Shown in pieces: positions 56,334-64,000 of a stretch of DNA of 64,000 nt. This DNA is from Diprion similis. Its lineage: Eukaryota; Arthropoda; Insecta; Hymenoptera; Diprionidae. Under the pieces are notes generated by a model. That model ran no database searches and was not told where the DNA came from. It saw only the letters and a list, made by a program, of their open reading frames with translations. Position 1 is the first letter of the stretch. Each line of letters begins with the position of its first letter. The position numbers and the translations under genes were made by a program. The DNA lies in contig NC_060109.1 of the NCBI RefSeq assembly GCF_021155765.1, positions 5,667,001 to 5,731,000 on the forward strand. Reading direction: 5' to 3'.

Positions 56334-56833
56334 TGGATTGTATGTTCGTGGATGTGCAGGGATTTATCGGCGTTGGGAATGAATTCGTGATAAAAGAAGT
56401 CGCATTTTATGAGAACGTAGCAAAGACTATGAGCCATTACATATTTCGAGATCCATACGCCTGGAACCTGTTGTCGAATGAACTGCGCCATCAAGTGAAG
56501 TATCTTACGCATAATCATCATGGATTCCAGTGGACTGATGGTTTTACAACTTACGGCAACTTGAGGAGGATTATGCGCGATCACCTGGGCAGAACGCCGT
56601 TGGTGCTTGTCAAGGGATTGGAAAAAATTCGTTGGTTGGCGGAATATGCAGAAAATTTGAATGCGGTGGATATGATGGAACTGGGCTGTCCAGCGATTGG
56701 AATGTTCAGGAAATCCTACGACAAGAAGATTGTTGATTGCAGCTTTTATGCAGGGATTTGTGCGTTTGAAAACGTGCAACTCATGAGACTGTGGTACAAT
56801 GAATATCAGGACAAAAGTAATTTCGATGAATGA
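56333..56833 (+). CDS. Conserved Polinton accessory protein, unknown
   Basis: 166 residues from ATG 56333, overlapping the MCP stop (TAATG). Motifs are FVDVQGF at the start, HHGFQWTDG near 65, LVLVKGLEKIRWL near 93, and CPAIGMF with spaced Cys (DCSFYAGICAFENVQLM) near the end. The collapsed Polinton at 43387-43701 retains the same protein, so it is a regular Polinton gene here. The first Asp after a beta-strand suggests an RNase-H-like nuclease fold, which is only a guess. Confidence 0.7.
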   Translation: MDCMFVDVQGFIGVGNEFVIKEVAFYENVAKTMSHYIFRDPYAWNLLSNELRHQVKYLTHNHHGFQWTDGFTTYGNLRRIMRDHLGRTPLVLVKGLEKIRWLAEYAENLNAVDMMELGCPAIGMFRKSYDKKIVDCSFYAGICAFENVQLMRLWYNEYQDKSNFDE

Positions 56834-56909
56834 AATAAATGTGCACTAAAAAATAAAAAATTGATCATATTTTTAATAAAGTTGTTTATTTAATCTATAC
56901 ATTTTTTTA

Positions 56910-57353
56910 TCAATAAGGTTTAAATTTGTTTTTTTGAGTGATTCGGCGTTTGCGTTCAGGTTTGCTGCCGGGGAGTTTGCGGATTCGGGAGATGACTTTC
57001 GCAGTCAGGTCACCCAAAAGCTGATATTCGGCAGAGCTTCGGTTGGTTGTGAACTGCATGTTGGACAGAGTGGTTCGCCACCAGTCAGTCTTGTCAGTTC
57101 GTAGAATATCCTTGGTATTGTAGATTTTAATTTGGACGGTTACCTCTCCGTTGCCGACGTCGTTGTTGAGAGAACAGGAATGTGTGTCGGTGAGTAGTTT
57201 GATGGATTCGGGAATACCAGTCTTCGGCTCGTTCTCCGGTAATACATTCCATTCGGGTAGCAGTTGACTTAAACCAAAGTCTCCGAAAAATGAGTTGCTC
57301 GACGCGGTTGGTGGCTCATCGAGTAAGTTTGTCTGTGACAAAATATAATTCAT
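56910..57353 (-). CDS. Polinton accessory ORF, unknown
   Basis: 147 residues from ATG 57353: an acidic/Ser N-terminal half (LLPEWNVLPENEPKTG), a middle beta-rich stretch (GEVTVQIKIYNT) and a basic tail. A second, overlapping short frame (about 57418-57312, MAELQELVN) may be its original N-terminus, displaced by a frameshift. It converges with the preceding gene. Confidence 0.5.
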   Translation of the reverse strand: MNYILSQTNLLDEPPTASSNSFFGDFGLSQLLPEWNVLPENEPKTGIPESIKLLTDTHSCSLNNDVGNGEVTVQIKIYNTKDILRTDKTDWWRTTLSNMQFTTNRSSAEYQLLGDLTAKVISRIRKLPGSKPERKRRITQKNKFKPY

Positions 57354-57622
57354 TGGTTAGAATGCGATCAACGTCGACGGCGCGGTGTATATTTACCAAT
57401 TCTTGCAGTTCAGCCATTGCGTGTAGATTGTTCAGCTTGCGTGGAGACCATTCAGCTTGCGGAGTGAATGTGACTTCAGGCGGTGTATGATGAAGTTTTT
57501 ATATACAGGGAAAAATGGTGGTGGGAGTATGAAACAATGATGGGCTGTGAGCAATAACTCACTTGAGAACGTTCTGCATACAATGCAATTCTGTTGCATA
57601 TGGAAGAAGAGCATATAAATGA

Positions 57623-58238
57623 CTAATTATAAACCTGCATTTTGCGAAAATTAATGACAGGGTAATCGACTATTAGGAGGCGGAAGTTGATGGCCTTTGA
57701 GCATGAGGCCGGAAATGATACTGCAGTCATTATATAATCAGGGAATGTGCGAGTGCGGTGTTGGAGGCGTGTTCCGACGTTGAATTGAAAGTAAAAATTA
57801 ATACTTTCAGCAACATGTTTCAATTTGACCATCAGTTCTTCGCACTTGGTACAACCCTCTGTTGGCCGGGTTGTTTCGAATAAGCTATCTCCACAAACTC
57901 GACACGTGAACGAGTCAGGTTTCACGAACGAGATGTGGAATAGCACATTATTGTCGAAGTGTTCTATGTTGGCGCTGCAAAAAGTGATGTTTTGTAAGCG
58001 ATTTTGATGGTAGATGATTTTAAGGCGTTGTGTATACTCACTGGACGACGAAACATCGCAGGCAAATGTAGCCTGGTACATTTTTTCCACGGACGGCACT
58101 AACTGTGCCGCAACGAACTCGAGCCCACTGCTGGGCAAAGTGTTCTCGCAGAGGCTCGCCGGTTAGCCGTTTAAGGTCGGTCCAGTCGAGTTGGGCCGCA
58201 ACTACACCGACGTTGTTGTTCAGATGGAAGTCTGACAT
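57623..58238 (-). CDS. Cys-rich (zinc-binding) protein with intron, right TIR copy
   Basis: Exon 1 is 58238-58042 and exon 2 is 57974-57623, with a 67-bp intron (GTGAGTATAC...TTTTTGCAG). The splice is in frame and gives 182 residues. Exon 1 has LDWTDLKRLTGEP and exon 2 has CRVCGDSLFETTRP then CTKCEEL: a CX2C...CX2C pair plus CLRCF before the junction. Almost the whole gene lies in the terminal repeat, so the element carries two copies. No known family recognised. Confidence 0.65.
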
Positions 58239-58621
58239 GATGGAAGAGATTTTATGACTGCGGATTTTTGCTGGCGAACTGCTTTTATAGAACGATAATG
58301 TTGGGGTGGGGGGATCTTGGGGATCGTGTTATTTTGGGATGCGCTAAATCGCGAAAAACCGACAGGTTTATGCGAAGGGGTTACTCGGGCGACATTGTAA
58401 GTTTTTCGCGAAAACAAGGTAATTTTGGACGACAGGTTTATGTGGAAGTTAAAATCCGCCTCGGCGTATTAATTGGGCAGCTGGCCAGACGTGATCGAGC
58501 ATCTGAACGGAGTTCTACTTACCATTGCACTCTCTGATGGTAATCACACGCACTGCGATGGTAATCACCCACTGATGATAACACTCACGGGGGTTGAGAA
58601 CCACGGGTTGAGAACCACCGT

Positions 58622-58652
<31 letters not shown>

Positions 58653-58810
58653 CACACACCTCACACGGATACACACACCTCACACGGTCACACACGCGTT
58701 GGTCCAGAACCGGCATATCCACGTTAAGTCAGCTTAGGCCGGTCACACGGACGCACGCACACCTCACACGGACACACGCACACGCGGTGGTCCAGAACCG
58801 GCATACTACT
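57690..58810 (-). repeat. Polinton right terminal inverted repeat
   Basis: Complement of 44957-45890 with insertions, including a CA run at 58621-58650 and a second unit of the CGGTTCTGGACC motif at the outer end. It ends in CATACTACT. Confidence 0.8.
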
Positions 58811-58859
58811 GCTACTTTCGTTATATAAGAGTCCTGGACAGGCACTTGGTGGGGAGTAA

Positions 58860-59170
58860 AGACATTACGTGGTTGATATCACATCGGACGCTGGACTTTT
58901 GATAAGAACATAACGCGTTCTATGTCACTTCAGACTTTGCACTCAGTAGTTTTTTTGATAGGAATGTCACGCGGTTGATATCACCCGGACTTTGGACTCG
59001 GAACGAACGTTACGTGATTTGATATCGTGGGAGCGGAATGTCACGTGGTTCACCCCAGTTATTCTCAGAACTATTAATCGTTGATTGTCACGTGATTTAT
59101 ATCATACTGGTCTTTGGACCTCACAAGCACCTTACGAGAAAAAAATGTCACGAGGTTGATATTGGGTTAA
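58860..59170. repeat. Degenerate tandem repeats with CACGTG-type core
   Basis: About six variants of GTCACGTGGTTGATATCAC, spaced about 45-65 bp, most followed by GGACTTTGGACTC-like sequence. Similar units in the opposite orientation occur at about 42325-42410. Confidence 0.65.
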
Positions 59171-59524
59171 CGAAAACAATTCTCGGAATTATCAATTGTG
59201 AAATGTTGGGTGTAAAATATCACACCGCAAGCCGCTTAAGGTTGACCGGAACAATCCTGAGATGGGTACACGCTGATCGCACGAGGAACAGAAGGGTTTG
59301 CGTCTTCGCTACACCTTGACCGTCGGTAAAGGGGATGACAGCGAGACTGATAGTAAAGCCGCATGATTTTGACTTTCAGACGATAAAATTGTCGGTAAAG
59401 CAGCAAGATTTTGACCTTCTGCTGATAAAACTGTCGGTAAGGCTGAACTTTTAGTCGATAAATAGGTAGCTCGATTTCCATCTCCGACTTTACAGCGGAA
59501 TATGACCTCATCGTCGGTATTACT

Positions 59525-59620
59525 ACTCACCGTCCGCTTAATTAGCGCTAGACCGTCTCAGGTGACGGCTCTGCCTCGCAGAGGAGCATGGCCCTTCTTT
59601 GCCGTTCATCTGGATTTTTC
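59525..59620 (+). repeat. About 95-bp repeat shared with 41400-41490
   Basis: Contains AGCGCTAGACCGTCTCAGGT and then ATCTGGATTTTT. The PLE fragment continues directly from it. Confidence 0.7.
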
Positions 59621-60080
59621 ATGACGTACAGATATGCAGATGATATCATCACTTGTATAGATAAAGATAATATTAAATCACTTTTGAGAAAATTTAACAA
59701 GTTCCACCCACGTATACAGTTCACACATGAGTTAAGGATCAGTTTTCTACATATTTCAGACATTGAGGATAATGAGAACGTATTACTGGATTGGTTCCAC
59801 GAAGACAGTCGGTTAGGACGTTACAGACAATATATTTCAAGACATTTTTTCAGCACAAAAAATCTGTTGCAATAGGATTATTTGACAGATGTATACATTT
59901 TTCTCATCCTCGATTCAGAGGAAAGAATTTGAAACTCATAGACCTTAATGTTTTCAGCAATGGTTAAACAAAAAAATTGTATGACAGGTAGAGTGGGAAA
60001 ATGAGGAAAAAAAATACAAAATCAGATGTGCAATCACATGTATTAATGGACTGTCTGCCAATATCAAAAAGGTTCTACAA
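59600..60080 (+). pseudogene. Penelope-like reverse transcriptase fragment, copy C
   Basis: A frame with MTYRYADDIIT (catalytic motif), then KFHPRIQFTHEL, a WFHEDSRLGRYRQYISRH segment as in the PLE palm-thumb region, and after a stop a HPRFRGKNLKLIDLNVFS block. Downstream (60030-60080) VQSHVLMDC and SKRF are shared with copy A. Frames are broken and the N-terminal half is absent. Confidence 0.78.
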
Positions 60081-60339
60081 GACCCAGGCAATAATGTTAC
60101 GTATCTCAAACAAGACACGTTTCTTTTTTGCACATCTTAAAACCAAAACTCCACCCATAAATATAATCAATAGACATTACTGCTTAAGGTGGAAGCACAT
60201 AAGACTCCAGAAGCCATAAGCAGAATGTAGAAGCCATAGCGCATGCGCTGTTACAAAAGTCGAGTGAACAATGTTCATACGTCTGGATTTTCAACCTATG
60301 CAAAAATCTATAAGCATATCGCGTGGTATAGCACAAGCG

Positions 60340-62020
60340 CAACGCTGAACCGGTCGATAGACAAAACAACAACTGATAACAGTAATTTCACATAATAGAT
60401 GGATTATTATTAATACAAAAGCAAGTATACTTTTGCTACGTATAAATAAATGAAATGTAGGATTCGTTAATATAAAATTCGATTTAATTATAAGCACTTT
60501 GAGGTTAAACTGATTTTTTCTACAGATTTCCGGTATCGACATTTATTTAAAAATATGCTGAAACGGGAAATGTGATTGATTTCTTGCTCATTTGTTCACA
60601 CTTTACCGATTAGGTATGAATGTTTCAAATTTATAAAATTCAATATCATGGCAAATGATCACAGTAATTATTGACACAGAAATAATTCAGGAATATTGGA
60701 ATTCCGATTCTACAATAACTTAGATCTTGACGTGGAATGAGAAGATATCGAAGGAAGAAATGTTGAAGAGATTCTAATTGACTAAGTCAAACAATAGCCA
60801 TATCTCTACTAAACACCAGCTTAAAAGATTGTAGTGATTCAATCAAAAAGCAAAGCTCTTGGGAAAAAATATCCAAAATTTTTAATTTTATGTTGTTAAT
60901 CATAGTATACTAAAATATATTTAATATCATTAATATTAAATCAGTTACTAAGCTTTTGTATCTACCATGAATCCCAGCCACTTGCATTGCGTCTTGAATT
61001 GCAATTACATCCTTCGAAACGTATTTATCAATCACTGGATTATTTTCTCAAATTGTATATAAATAATATTCTACCATTGAATACAATTGACCATATATCA
61101 CTGTAAATAAACTATCTTGGCACAATTTAATAAACACTTATCGAATACAGCTCGAATGATTACGAACTTTCTATGACATTGGACTTTTAATGTTGTCTTA
61201 TTATCGAATCTATGATTGCAGCAAGTGTTTGCGTCAATCGTTAGACCCGTCTACGAGAATCCATTTCAAAGGAGAAAAAAATGTGACAAATCGAAAGTTG
61301 AAGTGAAAGTGGAGCGTGGAAACTTCGGGGGTTTTAACTTTTTGAAAACATGAAGTTTATTGACAAATTCGTTGAGATAAGGAGGTAAGAATTCATTCCA
61401 TTCAATTCGGTGAATCATTCCTGATCATATTACGAAGCAAAATATTGTTGTATTGAAAAATTAACATTTTTATGACATTTATGTGAATGTTCGAATTTTA
61501 AATATTTACATTTTAATGTTCGTGTTACTGATAAAAATTATACACTATACATATTACACACGCTTATGATCAGTCTGTCACTTATATATTACGTTTTTCA
61601 AATCATATCACCAACGTCAGCGCAAAACGGAAGGTGATACTTGACTCATCAGTTTTTGTTCGCATAAATCTAACTGACGGCGTGTCTAATTGGGTTGAGC
61701 ACACTATTACAACTGTAGAACATTCAACATCATTACAACCAGAGAATATACTAAAAAATGAGAACAAAGCAGCCTGCCCCAAATACATTAGAAGAGGCAT
61801 CATACAGAAAAAAGAATTCAGGTACGACAAAACATATTCCTTTAGTTAAGTTTGACGTTATTGGTAAAAACAACAGTGACGATTCACCACCTGGTGGCTG
61901 GATTTGACACTATTAAAGAAAAAAAAACCGTTGAGGTTACGATTCACCTTTTGTTATTTCTTCATTTTCCTTGATTTATGAATACGAATGATTGAAAATT
62001 GTGTGAATCTGTTGACACTT
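60340..62020. other. no gene recognised
   Basis: AT-rich sequence. A 71-codon frame at 61634-61849 has no recognised motif; it may belong to the following degenerate transposon. Confidence 0.4.
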
Positions 62021-62027
62021 TTTCGTT

Positions 62028-63500
62028 CAGTTTTAATAAAACGCAATGCTGCGTACGGAATTGCGGAAATGTGGGGTTTTCAAAACGCCAAACCTAACAT
62101 TCCACAGCTTCCCCAAAGCTGGTCTTCCTTTTTTTGATATAACAAATCATTTCGGTATAAGCGAAAAAATTGATCGAAAAAGAGCCTGGGAAAGAGCGTT
62201 ACTAATAAACAAAAAATGGTCTACCACAAATAAGAAGGTGTGCTCTTTACACTTCAAAGTAGATGACTATGTACTTTCAGGTATACTATACCCTAAAATT
62301 CAATTATTGCCCATGACAATTTGAATCAATATTTTATTCATAAATTGTAGATCCTAGATCAACCATAAGACGTTTAAAAAAACTGCTTTTTCATCTTTCA
62401 ATCTTCCAAGAGTATATGACAAAATCAATAAAAGAAAAAAACAGAAGCCGAACGAGAGAACAGAGAGATTTACCAGGAAAACCTAAAAAAAAAACGAAGC
62501 GAAATATCCCAACAGCTGGATAAAGCAAGAACAAAAAACATGCCAGTCACAACTGAGGAAAGTACAGGTTTACATGAAACAGAACATGTTGTGGAAGAAA
62601 ATTCCTTAGCTTCATTTGAGATACCTCAAATTATTGATGAGCACGAGAGTACCAATGCTGGTGATGAAGATGAGATGGGTAGAAGTGTGGAAAGTGTAAG
62701 TGTGAATGGTGACGATATAATATCAAGGATAATTACAAATGATCAAGAGCTTAGTACTATGACAGGCATTCCCAATTTTGAAGTTTTGCAGACTTTGATA
62801 GATATTATAAATATTGTAGCACCTTAGACGAAATCACATACACTTAAATTAAGTATACGTAACCCCATCATTATGACTTTTATGAAATTCAAGCATAATG
62901 TAAGTTATGCACTGCTGACTGTAATATTCAGATTGTGTTCGGTAGAAAATTGCAGGAGAACTGTCTTTCGCATGCTCGATGTTTTAAGTAGCGGTCTGAA
63001 ATTTGTGGTTAATTGGCCTTCTGAAGTTGAGGTATCTAAGAATATACCGTTATGTTTTAAAGAATTCACAGATGTACGAGTAGTTATCGATTGCATAGAA
63101 ATATTCATTGAAAAATCTAAAAACTTGTGCTGTCAATCAGCTACGTATTCGAATTATAAGTCCGGATATACAATCAAATTTATGACCGGTGTCTTTCCAA
63201 GAGGTCTAATTACTTTTGTAAGTAGAGCTTATGGAGGTCGCAGTTCAGATAAAGTCATTTTCGAGCAAAGTCGCCTGACTAGATTAGTAGAAAAAAATGA
63301 TGCGATAACGGTAAATAAAGGCTTTCTCATCGATGGCATTTGCAAAAACAATGACATTAGATAGATACGGCCCCCATTCCGTCGTAAGAGAAAGCAATTT
63401 TCAGCACAAGAAGCCTTACTCAATGCTAATATCGCAAAGGCAAGAGTAAATATCGAGAAATCTAATGAAAGGCTCAAAAAGTTCAAAATACTTTCTTCTA
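62028..63500 (+). pseudogene. Degenerate THAP-DDE transposase
   Basis: A THAP domain starts near 62046 (CCVRNCG, one frame) and continues after a frameshift with FHSFPKAG and VCSLHF (62100-62260). An acidic linker (62540-62827) ends in a TGIPNFEVLQTLIDI block typical of the segment before the DDE_Tnp_4 domain. The frame 62873-63364 carries VVIDCIEIFIEKSKN (first Asp), YGGRSSDKVIF (second Asp) and VNKGF where MADRGF is expected, so the third catalytic Asp is lost. A stop at 63362-63364 and the LINE at 63508 remove the end. It is related in layout to 31588-33486 but strongly diverged. Confidence 0.75.
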
Positions 63501-63507
63501 AGGTACG

Positions 63508-64000
63508 TAGTAGTAGTAGTAGTAGTGTTTTATTGCATACCAATATGGTGTTACATTATATACATATATCTATTTTATCTTCCCCATCTCTGTTTGTTCT
63601 TCACAATTCCTCATCCCTCCTCTTATCTCTAACTTATTCTAATCTTATTTTATTTATCACATCTCTATTGCTTATTCTCTTAATTGTTTATATATTGCAC
63701 CTATGTTTATTTGTACTTTGTGTTCACTCTTTTGTTCTTTCCTTCTCAGCCTTTCTTTTCCCTTGATTCTATTCTTCCTCTGTGGTGTTACCTTCTTTTT
63801 CCCATTGCTGTCTGTCTCTCTTAGCTTTTTCTTCCCTTTTTTTCTTTAAAAGTCTTCCCCATTTTAATCCTTTACCATCTTCGCTGATTATATCTTCAAT
63901 CTTTCCTGGTTGTCCTTCCATGTCTCTGCATCTTCCTGCGAGATGCTCCAATGTTTCTTTTTCTGCTTCGCATAGTCTGCAGAGTCTTTTTCTTTCTGGC
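63508..64000 (-). mobile_element. 3' end of a non-LTR retrotransposon (LINE)
   Basis: On the minus strand a coding end (64000-63769), a pyrimidine/purine-biased 3' UTR and AATAAAAC are followed by an (ACT)n tail at 63525-63508. Trinucleotide tails are known in several LINE clades. It inserted into the degenerate THAP-DDE gene. The element continues beyond the right edge of the window. Confidence 0.7.
63769..64000 (-). CDS. LINE ORF2 C-terminus (partial)
   Basis: The final 76 codons, open to the window edge. LCRLCEAEKETLEHLAGRC is the C-terminal CCHC zinc motif (CX2C...H...C) of I/R1-type LINE ORF2 proteins, followed by a Lys/Glu-rich tail. The clade is not certain because reverse transcriptase lies outside the window. 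Confidence 0.65.
   Translation of the reverse strand, partial: PERKRLCRLCEAEKETLEHLAGRCRDMEGQPGKIEDIISEDGKGLKWGRLLKKKREEKAKRDRQQWEKEGNTTEEE

Larger units (their letters stand above)
44957..58810. mobile_element. Polinton/Maverick element
   Basis: A 13.9-kb element with inverted terminal regions of about 0.9-1.1 kb. It carries protein-primed DNA polymerase B, retroviral-like integrase, FtsK/HerA-type packaging ATPase, adenovirus-type cysteine protease, penton and double-jelly-roll major capsid proteins: the defining Polinton set. Gene blocks run polymerase (+), integrase-PY-ATPase (-), PLA2-like to MCP and accessory (+), accessory and Cys-rich gene (-). The left end appears to lack about 30 bp present at the right end (a second GGTTCTGGACC unit). 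The expected 6-bp target duplication could not be identified. Confidence 0.93.

Overview
The window is a block of insect-like, AT-rich eukaryotic DNA made almost entirely of transposable elements nested in one another. I found no host gene I could defend. The organism is inferred only from the mix of families: BEL/Pao, copia, Penelope-like (PLE), Polinton/Maverick, THAP-DDE and Mutator-like elements. An arthropod fits, plausibly a hymenopteran.

Layout. 1-2513: a decayed copia element on the minus strand with its 5' LTR and primer-binding site. 5262-14010: a PLE fragment (minus) split by a nearly complete BEL/Pao retrotransposon (6471-13957) with near-identical LTRs and a TCTAG target duplication. 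15324-17848: remains of a Mutator-like transposase and a DEDDh exonuclease. 18778-19317: a MITE. 19526-28495: a near-perfect 9-kb palindrome flanked by a 9-bp direct repeat. 28538-34918: an element with two convergent genes (a THAP-DDE transposase and a YqaJ-type nuclease), resembling ISL2EU. 36370-41240: a second PLE fragment interrupted by a 4.5-kb element with long inverted repeats and a 9-bp target duplication. 41568-44870: an env-like remnant and a collapsed Polinton. 44957-58810: a Polinton with an almost full gene set. 59600-60080: a third PLE fragment. 62028-64000: a degenerate THAP-DDE gene cut by the 3' end of a LINE.

The most interesting content is a DNA-transposon family present twice (19526-28495 and 36669-41175). 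Both copies encode a DDE-type transposase and, in the same reading frame, a C-terminal region with the Cys-box and His-box pattern of a ubiquitin-specific-protease-like peptidase. Both are flanked by 9-bp target duplications, and their termini match at 11 of 14 bases. The first copy is an inverted dimer that appears to have moved as one unit using two copies of the same end. The 9-bp duplication outside the palindrome is strong evidence against an assembly artefact.

In the Polinton, the polymerase, integrase region, penton and major capsid genes are interrupted by stops, frameshifts or deletions. The packaging ATPase, PLA2-like, membrane-active, protease and accessory genes are open. A small Cys-rich gene with a short intron lies inside both terminal repeats.
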